NCBI GenBank assembly: GCA_019115605.1
Contig: DXDG01000014.1
Location: forward strand, 143,150-207,149
Direction of reading: 5' to 3'
Length of the DNA stretch: 64,000 nucleotides
From: Candidatus Alistipes faecigallinarum
Lineage (GTDB): Bacteria > Bacteroidota > Bacteroidia > Bacteroidales > Rikenellaceae
Both the position numbers and the translations under genes were made by a program. Positions 1 to 8,898 of the stretch are shown piece after piece; the first letter of the stretch is position 1, and every line of letters begins with the position of its first letter. The notes below the pieces were generated by a model. It worked only from the letters and a program-made list of their open reading frames with translations, was not told the DNA's origin and searched no databases.

Positions 1-181
1 GAAGCCGGCGGGGGTACGCCTCGGCCACCTCCAGCAGGCGGGCGATGCTGCGGTCCGGGGAGCCGTCATCGACGAAGATGTATTCGATGTCGTCGAGCGT
101 CTGCTCGAAGAGCGAGCGGGCGCAGGCGGCGATGTAGCGTTCGGCCCGGTAGACCGGCACGCAGAGGGAGAGTTCAGGCAT
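1..181 (-). CDS. Family 2 glycosyltransferase, N-terminal part only
   Basis: Partial gene running off the left edge; 60 residues are visible. It starts with ATG at 181 and overlaps the end of the flippase gene by 8 bases, so the two are translationally coupled. The N-terminus shows the GT-A pattern: strand LCVPVYR at residues 5-11, then FVDDGSPDRS at about residues 37-46, where the DD pair binds the nucleotide sugar. GT2 enzymes add one sugar to a lipid-linked repeat unit at the cytoplasmic face of the inner membrane. The sugar and acceptor cannot be told from this piece. It is the last visible gene of the rhamnose/polysaccharide operon. Confidence 0.85.
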   Translation of the reverse strand, partial: MPELSLCVPVYRAERYIAACARSLFEQTLDDIEYIFVDDGSPDRSIARLLEVAEAYPRRL

Positions 182-1724
182 GGTTCCGATGGATCAGGGC
201 GATAAGACGGTGGGTGAAGTCCCGCATCCCCCGCGTCAGCAGGCAGAGCGTCGCGTAGAGGAGCAGGAAGAATCCGCCGGCGGCCAGCGTGCCGTACGCC
301 ATCCACTCCCCGATGCCCGCGAACGGGTCGAACGGAATGCGTCCGACGGTCGCGGCGGCAATGGCGGCGACGGGCACGAGGGCCGCCAGATGGCGGGCGT
401 AGAGGGCTGCGTAGCGCTTCAGGCTCACCCGCAGCCCCCGGCGGAAGAGGTAGCAGGGCTTCCAGAGGAAGATGACGGCCACCAGGCTGCAGAGCGACCC
501 GGCCAGGATGCCGTGCAGGCCGAAGAAGCGGCCCAGCAGCACCGACAGGCCGATGTTCATCACCGCCTCGGCGATCGGGGCCCAGATGTCGGAGAAGAGC
601 CCGTAGGCGTAGATGTAGGAGTCGACCGTCAGGCGCGAGAGGTTGATGTAGAGGATGGCCGTCAGCAGGGCCAGCGTCCCGTTGTCGAGCAGGTACTCGG
701 ACCCCACCCAGAGCGAGATGAAGGCCGGGGTCAGCGTGTAGACACCGAAGCAGACCGTGCAGCAGAGCAGGAAGCGGGCGGAGAAGAGCTCCTCGAAGAC
801 CTCCATGATCCGCTCCCGGTCGCCTTCGGCCACGAGGTTGCCCACGCCGGCGTTCATGCTGTTGAACAGGGCGCTCATGAGCGAGGTGATGCCGGTGAGG
901 ATGAGCAGGTAGTTTCCGTAGAGGGCCACCAGGCTCAGCGAGGTGTAGGCGTAGATGATCACCGGCGTGGTCTGCGTCAGGGTGAAGCCGCCGATCTTGT
1001 GGAAGAAGAGCTGCCGGACCTTGGTGATCACCTCGGGGTATTTGCGGCTCAGGCGGCGTCCCTGCGAGAGGTCCGTGTGCAGATCGGGGTAGGTGCGGCG
1101 GATCGTGAAGTTGAGGGCCGCGGCGGCCACCCCGGCGAACAACGCTTCGAGCACGAGCCACCAGAGATACCCGTTGTCGAGGTAGCGGATGGCGAGGATC
1201 TGGCAAAGGACCTTCACCAGCATCGAGCTCCGGTAGCTGTACTGGATGCGGTACTCCTTCTGGTCGGCCGAGAGGAGCACCTGCCGGTAGTTGACGAAGT
1301 AGCTGAGCAGGGCGCTTGCGAGCAGCACGCCGAACGAGGCGTAGGCGTACCACAGCGGGAGGGCCATCTTGGCGAAGATCCACGGGAAGAGGCCCATGAG
1401 CAGCACCCCGCCGCCCAGCACGCACCAGGCGATGCGGCGGTACATCCACCCCTGCAGGGAGACGATTTCGCCGACGGCCCTGCGGTCGCCGTCGAGCAGG
1501 GGCCGGTAGAGCGTGCAGGCGATTGCCGCGCCGATGCCCAGCTCCGCGAGGTTGAGAAACTGCAGGAGGTTCGTCGCCGTGGTGTTCAGACCCAGCACGT
1601 CGGCGCCGAGGCGGTCGAGAAAGATCTTGCGCGAAAAGAACTGCAGGGTCAGGCTGAAGAGGTAGAAAACAAGCCCGACCGAACTGTTCTTGAAACTTTT
1701 CGCAGTCCGGGATTGTGCTTTCAT
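174..1724 (-). CDS. Polysaccharide flippase of the MOP/Wzx-like group
   Basis: A 516-residue, strongly hydrophobic protein with about 12-14 predicted membrane segments and short charged loops, as in Wzx/PST flippases of the MOP exporter superfamily. These turn undecaprenyl-diphosphate-linked repeat units from the cytoplasmic to the periplasmic face. The N-terminus has a basic stretch followed by KIFLDRLGADVLGLNTT, a pattern common in lipopolysaccharide biosynthesis proteins of this group. ATG at 1724. It lies 47 bases downstream of rmlB and overlaps the next glycosyltransferase start. A Wzx role is inferred from topology and context; the exact subfamily and substrate are unknown. Confidence 0.85.
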   Translation of the reverse strand: MKAQSRTAKSFKNSSVGLVFYLFSLTLQFFSRKIFLDRLGADVLGLNTTATNLLQFLNLAELGIGAAIACTLYRPLLDGDRRAVGEIVSLQGWMYRRIAWCVLGGGVLLMGLFPWIFAKMALPLWYAYASFGVLLASALLSYFVNYRQVLLSADQKEYRIQYSYRSSMLVKVLCQILAIRYLDNGYLWWLVLEALFAGVAAAALNFTIRRTYPDLHTDLSQGRRLSRKYPEVITKVRQLFFHKIGGFTLTQTTPVIIYAYTSLSLVALYGNYLLILTGITSLMSALFNSMNAGVGNLVAEGDRERIMEVFEELFSARFLLCCTVCFGVYTLTPAFISLWVGSEYLLDNGTLALLTAILYINLSRLTVDSYIYAYGLFSDIWAPIAEAVMNIGLSVLLGRFFGLHGILAGSLCSLVAVIFLWKPCYLFRRGLRVSLKRYAALYARHLAALVPVAAIAAATVGRIPFDPFAGIGEWMAYGTLAAGGFFLLLYATLCLLTRGMRDFTHRLIALIHRNHA

Positions 1725-1771
1725 CCGTAGTTCCGCAGCGGGGGATGTCGCAGGTATGTTTGAAGATTATC

Positions 1772-2905
1772 CTATCTGGAGCCGTACATCTCCTCGTAGT
1801 AGGTCCGGTAGGCGCCCGAGGTAACGCGGTCCATCCACGCCTGGTTGTCCAGGTACCAGCGGACGGTCCGCTCGATGCCCTCCTCGAACTGCAGCGAGGG
1901 CTCCCAGCCCAGTTCGCGCTGCAGCTTGCGCGAGTCGATCGCGTAGCGCAGGTCGTGGCCCTTGCGGTCCTCGACGAAGGTGATCAGATCCAGGTCCTCG
2001 CCCTCGCGGCGGCCCAGCAGGCGGTCCGTCGTGCGGACGAGCAGCCGGATCAGGTCGATGTTCTTCCACTCGTTGAAGCCGCCGATGTTGTAGGTCTCGG
2101 CCACGCGGCCGTGGTGGAAGATCCTGTCGATCGCCCGGGCGTGGTCCTCGACGTAGAGCCAGTCGCGGACGTTCTCGCCGCGGCCGTAGACGGGCAGCGG
2201 CCGGCGGTGGCGGATGTTGTTGATGAACAGGGGTATGAGCTTCTCGGGAAACTGGCAGGGGCCGTAGTTGTTCGAGCAGTTCGTTACGAGTGTCGGCATG
2301 CCGTAGGTGTCGTGGTAGGCCCGCACGAAGTGGTCGCTCGAGGCCTTCGAGGCCGAGTAGGGGCTGTGCGGCGCGTAGCGGGTGTTCTCCTCGAAGAACT
2401 CTTCGCCGTAGGCCAGGTGGTGCTCCGCGGAGGAGGCCGCCGTCGTGAAGGGCGAGGCGACGCCCTCGGGGCGGGTGAGCTCCAGCGCGCCGTAGACCTC
2501 GTCCGTGGAGATGTGGTAGAAGAGCTTGCCCGCGTAGCCCTCGGGACGCTCCTCCCAGCAGCGGCGCGCCGCTTCGAGCAGCGTGAGGGTTCCCAGGACG
2601 TTCGTGCGCGCGAAGGTGAAGGGGTCGCGGATCGAACGGTCCACATGGCTCTCGGCCGCCAGGTGGATGATGCCATCGACCTCGTGCTGCCGCATCAGCG
2701 ACACGACGGTCTCGAAGTCGCAGATGTCGCCCCGCACGAAGGTGTAGTTGGGCCGCTGCTCGACATCGCGCAGGTTCTCCAGGTTGCCGGCATAGGTCAG
2801 CTTGTCGAGGTTGACGATGCGGCAGTCGGGGTACCTCGTAACGAAGAGCCGCACGACGTGCGAGCCGATGAATCCGGCGCCGCCGGTGATCAGTATCGAT
2901 TTCAT
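1772..2905 (-). CDS. rmlB: dTDP-glucose 4,6-dehydratase
   Basis: A 377-residue extended short-chain dehydrogenase. It converts dTDP-glucose to dTDP-4-keto-6-deoxyglucose, the second step of dTDP-L-rhamnose synthesis in the cytoplasm. Visible features are the NAD-binding GAGFIGS at residues 9-15, STDEVYG at 133-139, and the catalytic YxxxK (YSASK) at 183-187. The start at 2905 begins the canonical MKSILITGG; longer in-frame readings upstream run across rmlD and are not real. Its ATG overlaps the rmlD stop in an ATGA. It is the last of four rml genes, placed A-C-D-B in transcription order. Confidence 0.97.
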   Translation of the reverse strand: MKSILITGGAGFIGSHVVRLFVTRYPDCRIVNLDKLTYAGNLENLRDVEQRPNYTFVRGDICDFETVVSLMRQHEVDGIIHLAAESHVDRSIRDPFTFARTNVLGTLTLLEAARRCWEERPEGYAGKLFYHISTDEVYGALELTRPEGVASPFTTAASSAEHHLAYGEEFFEENTRYAPHSPYSASKASSDHFVRAYHDTYGMPTLVTNCSNNYGPCQFPEKLIPLFINNIRHRRPLPVYGRGENVRDWLYVEDHARAIDRIFHHGRVAETYNIGGFNEWKNIDLIRLLVRTTDRLLGRREGEDLDLITFVEDRKGHDLRYAIDSRKLQRELGWEPSLQFEEGIERTVRWYLDNQAWMDRVTSGAYRTYYEEMYGSR

Positions 2906-3795
2906 TGCGCTTGCTGTTGTTGCTGTGCTTTGAGGATCCGGGCCAGGCAGTACTGCATCGACTCCCGCCAGTGGGGAATCTCCACGCCGAACGTGCGCTT
3001 GATCTTGGTCTTGTCCAGCACGGAGTAGGCCGGGCGCCGCACCTTCGAGGGGAACTCGTCGCTGTGGCAGGGGAGGATCCGGCAGCGGTCGTGCCCCACG
3101 GCCCGGGCGATCTCGACGGCGAAGTCGTACCACGAGCAGACCCCCTCGTTCGAGAAGTGGTAGATCCCCTCGCGGCCCGCGTAGAGATCCTTCTCGATGA
3201 TCGAGAAGATCGTCAGCGCGAGGTCCCCGGCGTAGGTCGGCGTGCCGACCTGGTCGAAGACCACCTGCAGCGTCTCCCGCTCGGCCGTCAGGCGGAGCAT
3301 CGTTTTCAGGAAGTTGCGGCCCCACTCCGAGTAGAGCCAGGCCGTGCGGATGATGAGGGCCCGGCACCCCGAGACGGCGATGGCCTCCTCGCCGCGGAGC
3401 TTCGTGCGTCCGTAGACGCCCAGCGGGTGCGTCGGCATTTCTTCGGTAAGGGGCGTGCTGCCCTCGCCGCCGAAGACGTAGTCGGTCGAGACGTGGAAGA
3501 GCGTGGCGCCCGCCTCGCGGGCCGCCTCGGCCAGGTTGCCCGCAGCCGTGGCGTTCACGAGTTCGGCGGCGGCCTCCTCCTCTTCGGCACGGTCCACGTT
3601 GGTGTAGGCCGCGCAGTTTACGATCACCTCGATCCGTTCGCCGAGGACGAAGCTGCGGACGGCCTCCCGGTCCGTGATGTCGAGCCGGTCGAGGTCCGTG
3701 AAGAGGTAGCTGTGGGGCGAGAGGGCTCCGAGGCGCTGCATTTCGCGCCCCAGCTGGCCGTTGCAGCCCGTAACGAGTATGCGTTTTTCTGTCAT
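2902..3795 (-). CDS. rmlD: dTDP-4-dehydrorhamnose reductase
   Basis: A 297-residue SDR-family enzyme that performs the final NAD(P)H-dependent reduction to dTDP-L-rhamnose. It shows the Rossmann motif TGCNGQLG near residues 9-16, HVSTDYVF at 101-108, and the catalytic Y128xxxK132 in VYGRTK. The start MTEKRILVTG at 3795 sits in an ATGA overlap with the rmlC stop. The C-terminus ends in a short run of glutamines (residues about 291-295), an unusual low-complexity tail that is probably not functional. It lies between rmlC and rmlB and is co-transcribed with both. Confidence 0.96.
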   Translation of the reverse strand: MTEKRILVTGCNGQLGREMQRLGALSPHSYLFTDLDRLDITDREAVRSFVLGERIEVIVNCAAYTNVDRAEEEEAAAELVNATAAGNLAEAAREAGATLFHVSTDYVFGGEGSTPLTEEMPTHPLGVYGRTKLRGEEAIAVSGCRALIIRTAWLYSEWGRNFLKTMLRLTAERETLQVVFDQVGTPTYAGDLALTIFSIIEKDLYAGREGIYHFSNEGVCSWYDFAVEIARAVGHDRCRILPCHSDEFPSKVRRPAYSVLDKTKIKRTFGVEIPHWRESMQYCLARILKAQQQQQAQ

Positions 3796-4364
3796 GACGT
3801 ATGCTGTGCGTTGTATTCGAAGGGCAGGTCGGCCTCCGCGAGGCGCGGGTGTGCCGCATCCTTGGCCGAGAGGAGGATCCGCGGGGCGGGGATGCGCCAG
3901 TCGATGCCCAGCGTGGGGTCGTCCCAGGCAACGGCCCCCTCCGCCTGCGGGGCGTAGGGGTTGTCGCACTTATACTGGAAGACCGCGATGTCGCTCAACA
4001 CCGAGAATCCGTGGGCGAAGCCCCGCGGGATGAAGAGCTGGCGGTGGTTCTCCTCCGTGAGCTCCACGGCGACATGCTGCCCGAAGGTGGGCGAGCCGCG
4101 GCGGATGTCCACCGCGACGTCGAGCACCGCGCCGCGGACGCAGCGCACGAGCTTCGCCTGTGCGAAGGGGGGCCGCTGGAAGTGCAGGCCGCGCACGACG
4201 CCGTAGCACGAGCGGCTCTCGTTGTCCTGGACGAAGCGCACGGGAGCGACCTGTGCGTCGAAGTCGCGCTGCGAGAAGGACTCGAAGAAGTAGCCGCGGG
4301 AGTCTTCGAACAGGCGCGGTTCGATGATTACCACGCCTTCGAGGGGTGTTTTCAGAACTTTCAT
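3792..4364 (-). CDS. rmlC: dTDP-4-dehydrorhamnose 3,5-epimerase
   Basis: A 190-residue cupin that epimerises C3 and C5 of dTDP-4-keto-6-deoxyglucose, the third step to dTDP-rhamnose. The N-terminus carries the family signature LFEDSRGYFFESF, then VVRGLHFQ with the catalytic histidine at about residue 61, and FIPRGFAHGF in the second half. The length is normal for the family. ATG at 4364 is 13 bases after the rmlA stop, and the gene end overlaps the rmlD start. Function is secure from motifs and from the complete rmlACDB set. Confidence 0.97.
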   Translation of the reverse strand: MKVLKTPLEGVVIIEPRLFEDSRGYFFESFSQRDFDAQVAPVRFVQDNESRSCYGVVRGLHFQRPPFAQAKLVRCVRGAVLDVAVDIRRGSPTFGQHVAVELTEENHRQLFIPRGFAHGFSVLSDIAVFQYKCDNPYAPQAEGAVAWDDPTLGIDWRIPAPRILLSAKDAAHPRLAEADLPFEYNAQHTS

Positions 4365-4377
4365 GCCGTTGCGTGTC

Positions 4378-5280
4378 TCAAAGGTTGGGTTCGCCGTTGC
4401 GCTCTTTCTCTTCGGCGAGCTGCATCAGGTACTGCCCGTACTGGTTCCGGAGCATGGGACGGGCCAGCTGGCGGAGCTTCTCCGCGTCGATCCATCCCTG
4501 CCGGTAGGCGATGCCCTCCAGGCAGGCGATCTTGAGCCCCTGGCGCTTCTCGATCACCTCGATGAAGGTCGAAGCCTCGCTCAACGAGTCGTGCGTGCCC
4601 GTGTCGAGCCAGGCGAAGCCCCGGCCGAGGGTCTGCACGCGCAGCTCGCCGTCGTTGAGGAAGCGCTGGTTCACCGTGGTGATCTCCAGTTCGCCGCGCG
4701 CCGAGGGGCGGATGCCGCGGGCCACCTCCACCACCTTGTTGGGGTAGAAGTAGAGCCCCACGACGGCGTAGTTGGATTTGGGATGTGCGGGTTTCTCCTC
4801 GATCGAGAGGCAGTTGCCCGCGCGGTCGAACTCCGCGACGCCGTAGCGTTCCGGGTCGCTGACCCGGTAGCCGAAGATCGTGGCCCGCCGCTCCTGCTCG
4901 GCCGCATGCACCGCCTCGCGGAGCATGCCGGAGAATCCGGCGCCGTGGAAGATGTTGTCGCCGAGGACCAGGCAGACGGCCTCGTCGCCGATGAAGCGCT
5001 CGCCGATCAGAAAGGCCTGCGCCAGTCCGTCGGGCGAGGGCTGCTCGGCATACTCGAAGCGCACGCCGAAGTCCGAACCGTCGCCCAGCAGGCGGCGGAA
5101 CCCTCCCAGATCGTCGGGCGTCGAGATGATGAGGATCTCGCGGATCCCCGCCAGCATCAGCACCGAGATGGGGTAATAGACCATCGGCTTGTCGTAAATC
5201 GGTATGAGCTGCTTGCTGACCCCCTTGGTGATGGGATAGAGCCGTGTGCCGCTGCCTCCGGCCAGTACGATGCCTTTCAT
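4378..5280 (-). CDS. rmlA: Glucose-1-phosphate thymidylyltransferase
   Basis: A 300-residue nucleotidyltransferase that makes dTDP-glucose from dTTP and glucose-1-phosphate, the entry step to dTDP-rhamnose. The N-terminus [16 protein letters not shown] holds the nucleotide-binding GGSGTRL loop at residues 8-14; [12 protein letters not shown] and LGDNIFHG are also typical. The ATG at 5280 was chosen because it begins this conserved strand; an in-frame ATG about 12 codons upstream would run into the chain-length gene. The stop of that upstream gene is 13 bases away, so the genes are co-transcribed. Confidence 0.97.
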   Translation of the reverse strand: MKGIVLAGGSGTRLYPITKGVSKQLIPIYDKPMVYYPISVLMLAGIREILIISTPDDLGGFRRLLGDGSDFGVRFEYAEQPSPDGLAQAFLIGERFIGDEAVCLVLGDNIFHGAGFSGMLREAVHAAEQERRATIFGYRVSDPERYGVAEFDRAGNCLSIEEKPAHPKSNYAVVGLYFYPNKVVEVARGIRPSARGELEITTVNQRFLNDGELRVQTLGRGFAWLDTGTHDSLSEASTFIEVIEKRQGLKIACLEGIAYRQGWIDAEKLRQLARPMLRNQYGQYLMQLAEEKERNGEPNL

Positions 5281-5293
5281 GTTGCGATGGTTG

Positions 5294-6403
5294 TTAGGTG
5301 TTTGATCTGTCATGCCGTCGTCCGGGCCGCTTCTCCCTGACGAAAATCCACCCCGAAGATACGACACCTCCGAGAAATATGCAACCCGCGAGGAGGATTA
5401 TTTTCGAGGGCTTCGAGGGTCTGAGCGGTACGGTGGCCGGCTGCACGACGGCGTAGACGGGTGTGGACTCCTGGACCTTGGCCCGGGCCAGCTGGAGCTG
5501 CTGGGCCGTCTGGTTGTAGAGGTTGAAGGCCAGGTTCATCTCGTTCTGCAGCCGCTCCTGCTCGGTGAGGCAGCTGCGGCGGACGATGCCCTGATTCTGG
5601 TCCATGTACCGGGCGTAGCGCTGCTGGGCTTCGTAGTAGTTGTCGCGGGCCTCGTCGTGGAGGCGCTGGGTGAAGGCCAGGTCGTTGCGCGCCTTGTCGG
5701 TGCGGTACTGCGTGATAAACTCCTGCAGGTTGCGCATCACCGTGTCGGTCAGCGTCGCCGAGACGAGCGGGTCCTGCATGGTTACCCGCAGCGAGACGAC
5801 CAGCGTCTTGCGGTCCACGCCCGCGGCGATGCGCTCGCGGAGCGTGCGGACCGCCTCATCCTCCGCGCGCGTCAGGCGGAAGGGATCCGTTCCGGAGCCC
5901 GCGGGATGCGGCTCCTCCGTTGCGAAGAGGTGCCGGATCCCGCCGAGCAGCCGGAAGGGAAGCCCGAGGAGACGGTCCCACCAGGGAACGCGCAGCTCCT
6001 CGGAGACGTACTCCTCGACGGTCCAGCTCTTCTCCCCGTCGGCCGACGTGAGGCGTACGTCAAACAGGGCAGTCAGGAAAGGTACCGACTGCACGATATC
6101 CGGATAGAGCTCCGGAGAGACCGCATCCGCGGTGTTCAGGCTCCCCGTCTGGATCCCGGCCATCGAGGCCAGGGAGCTCAATCCGCCGAGATTCGGCCGC
6201 CCGGCCTGGATCTCGGGGGCCAGCTTGACCGTCGTGGTGTACTCGCGGGGGATGCTGAAGGCGATGACCAGGCCCGCGAGGGCCCCGGCGAGACACCCCC
6301 GGACGATCAGGCGCCGCCCCTCCCAGAGCTTTTGCAGCATCTCCAGCAGATCCAATCCCGCATCCGCGGCTTCCGCGGTGCGGCGTGGCGTATCGGTTTG
6401 CAT
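5294..6403 (-). CDS. Wzz-like polysaccharide chain-length determinant
   Basis: A 369-residue inner-membrane protein with the plan of polysaccharide co-polymerases. A short cytoplasmic N-terminus is followed by a membrane segment at about residues 34-53, a long periplasmic helical region rich in Q and R, then [13 protein letters not shown] and a second membrane segment near residues 335-355. The proline-rich PxxPxxP before the last helix is the Wzz family signature. There is no C-terminal tyrosine-kinase domain. The ATG at 6403 follows the SLBB gene stop by 7 bases; a TTG start 9 codons upstream is possible but would overlap that gene. It sets polymer length together with the export protein. 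Confidence 0.9.
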   Translation of the reverse strand: MQTDTPRRTAEAADAGLDLLEMLQKLWEGRRLIVRGCLAGALAGLVIAFSIPREYTTTVKLAPEIQAGRPNLGGLSSLASMAGIQTGSLNTADAVSPELYPDIVQSVPFLTALFDVRLTSADGEKSWTVEEYVSEELRVPWWDRLLGLPFRLLGGIRHLFATEEPHPAGSGTDPFRLTRAEDEAVRTLRERIAAGVDRKTLVVSLRVTMQDPLVSATLTDTVMRNLQEFITQYRTDKARNDLAFTQRLHDEARDNYYEAQQRYARYMDQNQGIVRRSCLTEQERLQNEMNLAFNLYNQTAQQLQLARAKVQESTPVYAVVQPATVPLRPSKPSKIILLAGCIFLGGVVSSGWIFVREKRPGRRHDRSNT

Positions 6404-6410
6404 GCGGGGT

Positions 6411-8861
6411 CTATTTCGAGAGGTTGGCAATCGTGGCGGCCATTGTTCCGATCGAGGCGGCCGAGGTGGCGAGGCTCATGACGGCCGGGAGGCTCAACCC
6501 CCTGCGCTCGCGCTTCGAGGGGATGACGATCTGGCAGCCCGGCTCGATGCGTGCCCTGCGGAGGCTGCGGACGCGGGCCACCGTGCCGTTCATGTAGACG
6601 ATGTAGGCGCGGCAGCGCTTGGCGCGGAATCCGTAGCCGCCGGCCTGTCCCACGTAGTATTTCAGCGGCTTGCCCTGGAGGTAGAGCACCGTGTTGGGAT
6701 ACATCACCTCGCCCGAGATGCTCACCGTCGAGACATACTGGGGGACGATCAGCCGGTCGTCCTCGCGCAGCACCAGGTCGTAGTCCGAGCCGGGGGCTTC
6801 GAGCGCCCGGTCGAGCTCGATGCCGACCGTGTAGGTGTCGCCCAGCTGGAGCTTCTCCACGGCGAGCGAGTCGCCGCCCTGCCGGTTCTGGAGCGCCACG
6901 CGGAGCGTCGTCTCGCGCACGGCGCGCTCCTCGTCGTTCATGCGGCGGATCAGCCGCGCACCGTGGGCATAGGCGTCGGGCGTGAGCCCTCCGGCCCGCC
7001 CGACGAGGTCCGAGAGGCGCTCGTTCTTGCGGATGAGCGTGTAGCGGCCCGGGAAGAGCACCTCGCCGTCGGCGGCGACCTGCTGCTGCTCCCGGTAGGC
7101 GGGGCTGCGGCGCACCTCCACGATGTCGTAGGGCAGGAGCACGAAGCCCGGCTCCCCGTCGACGATGAGCCCCTCGTTGAGGGCGAAGGAGTAGGTGCGC
7201 CCCAGCTCGCTCGACGGGGTCAGACTCCCGGGGTCCTTGATGCGGCGGGCGATGTCGATGCGGGCCGTCGAGGCGCCGTCCAGAAGCCCTCCGGCCTCGA
7301 CAACGAGGTCCTCGACCGTCATGTTCGCGGCGTAGGGATACGTTCCCGGCCGGGCCACCTCGCCGCCGATGGTGAGCGTCCCGCGCTCCTCGAGCTCCCC
7401 GATGCTCGGGAGGATCAGCACGTCGTTGCGCCGCAGCGCGACGTCGGGCACCTCGCCCGACATCACCCCGGCCAGATCCAGCGCCTCCATTTCGAGCGTC
7501 AGATCCTCGCGTTCGCGCAGCAGCAGGGCGCGTCCCGGGAAGGCGTCGCCGCGGAGCCCTCCGGCCCGGGCGATCAGTTCGCGGACGGTATGCAGCCCCG
7601 GGCCCAGTTCGTACATGCCCGGGCGGTCGACGGCTCCGCGCACCTCCACGCGGTTGGCGAAGCGGTCCAGCACCGACCCCACGGCGACGACATCGCCGTC
7701 CTCGAGCATCCATCCGGCATAGTCGGGTTCGCGGACGCTGAAGATCCGGTACTCGCCGCCCGTTTCGCGGATGACGCGCACCTCGTCGCGGTAGGCGTTG
7801 CCGCGGAACCCGCCGGCATACTCCATCAGGCGGCCCAGGCTCTCGCCGGGCTTCATCTCGTAGTACATCGGGCGCTTCACGTTCCCCGTGATCTCGACGC
7901 GGATGCCGTAGGGCGGTACGACGATTGCATCGCCCTCCTCGAGGCGGATGCCGTCCTCCAGCCGTCCTTCGAGCAGCAGTTCGTAGAGATCCGCACGGGC
8001 CACCTCGCGGCCGCCCCGCATGACGCGGATGTCGCGCAGGCTGCCGATCGGGGTGATGCCCCCGGCCCGGTAGAGGGCGTTGAAGAGCGTGGCCAGCGAG
8101 GAGAGCCGGTAGGTGCCCGGCGTGGCCACCTCGCCCAGCAGGTGCACCTGGATCGTGCGCAGCCGCCCCAGCGTTAGGCGCACCTCCGACGAGGGTTCGG
8201 CGCCCGTAACGCCGGCGTAGATCTGGCCGAAGACCTTGCGGAGCCGCTCGTTTGCCTCGCCGACCGTCAGTCCGTTCAGGTAGACCGGGCCGACCTGCTC
8301 GACCATGATGTTGCCCTCGGGGGTGATCTCCTCGCGGAGGCTCCGCTCGTTCTCGCCCCAGATGTCGATGATCACCTCGTCGCCGGGCCCCAGGCGGTAG
8401 CTCTCGGGCGTGGCCTGGTTCTCGTTGGGCTCGAACGTGAGGGCCGTCTCGCGGAAGATGTCGCGGCCGAAGAGCTCCGGACCCTCCGCCGCACGCGCCG
8501 CCGCGCCCTCTGCCGCGCTGCTCTTCGCCGGGGTTGCCGCGCCCGTGCCGGAGGTGTCGGCCGCCTCCGGCGGCAGGGTTGCCTGCTGCCGGAGGCGGCG
8601 CTGCTCCTCGATGCCCTGCCCCGGGCTCTTCGCGCCGTGCTGCGCCGCGGCGCCGTAGGTCTGTTTCAGCCGCTCGGCCTGCTCGGGCGTTACGCCCCGG
8701 GCCAGCAGCTCGCGGCCGATCTGCCGGTCGCTCTTGCCGGCCTGCCGGGCCTCGATGAGGTAGCGCACGGCGGCCTGGTCGCTCATCTGCGCCTGCGCCG
8801 GAACGCCCCCTGCCAGGAAGAACAGCAGCAGCGCCGGCCATCCGAAAATGGTTCGTATCAT
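6411..8861 (-). CDS. Outer-membrane polysaccharide export protein with multiple SLBB domains
   Basis: An 816-residue secreted protein. A signal peptide (residues 1 to about 25, ending AQAQ) precedes a charged region, then the poly-export domain beginning YRLGPGDEVIIDIWG. At least five or six SLBB-type units follow, each with G-x-V-x-x-P-G-x-Y motifs such as VATPGTY, VDRPGMY and VARPGTY. The protein is far longer than E. coli Wza (about 380 residues) because of extra SLBB repeats, which is common in Bacteroidetes. It should form or gate the exit channel for the polymer across the periplasm and outer membrane. No lipobox cysteine is seen. Confidence 0.92.
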   Translation of the reverse strand: MIRTIFGWPALLLFFLAGGVPAQAQMSDQAAVRYLIEARQAGKSDRQIGRELLARGVTPEQAERLKQTYGAAAQHGAKSPGQGIEEQRRLRQQATLPPEAADTSGTGAATPAKSSAAEGAAARAAEGPELFGRDIFRETALTFEPNENQATPESYRLGPGDEVIIDIWGENERSLREEITPEGNIMVEQVGPVYLNGLTVGEANERLRKVFGQIYAGVTGAEPSSEVRLTLGRLRTIQVHLLGEVATPGTYRLSSLATLFNALYRAGGITPIGSLRDIRVMRGGREVARADLYELLLEGRLEDGIRLEEGDAIVVPPYGIRVEITGNVKRPMYYEMKPGESLGRLMEYAGGFRGNAYRDEVRVIRETGGEYRIFSVREPDYAGWMLEDGDVVAVGSVLDRFANRVEVRGAVDRPGMYELGPGLHTVRELIARAGGLRGDAFPGRALLLREREDLTLEMEALDLAGVMSGEVPDVALRRNDVLILPSIGELEERGTLTIGGEVARPGTYPYAANMTVEDLVVEAGGLLDGASTARIDIARRIKDPGSLTPSSELGRTYSFALNEGLIVDGEPGFVLLPYDIVEVRRSPAYREQQQVAADGEVLFPGRYTLIRKNERLSDLVGRAGGLTPDAYAHGARLIRRMNDEERAVRETTLRVALQNRQGGDSLAVEKLQLGDTYTVGIELDRALEAPGSDYDLVLREDDRLIVPQYVSTVSISGEVMYPNTVLYLQGKPLKYYVGQAGGYGFRAKRCRAYIVYMNGTVARVRSLRRARIEPGCQIVIPSKRERRGLSLPAVMSLATSAASIGTMAATIANLSK

Positions 8862-8898
8862 GTCTTGTTGGGTGTTTTTCGGGGGTGGAGGGGACGTG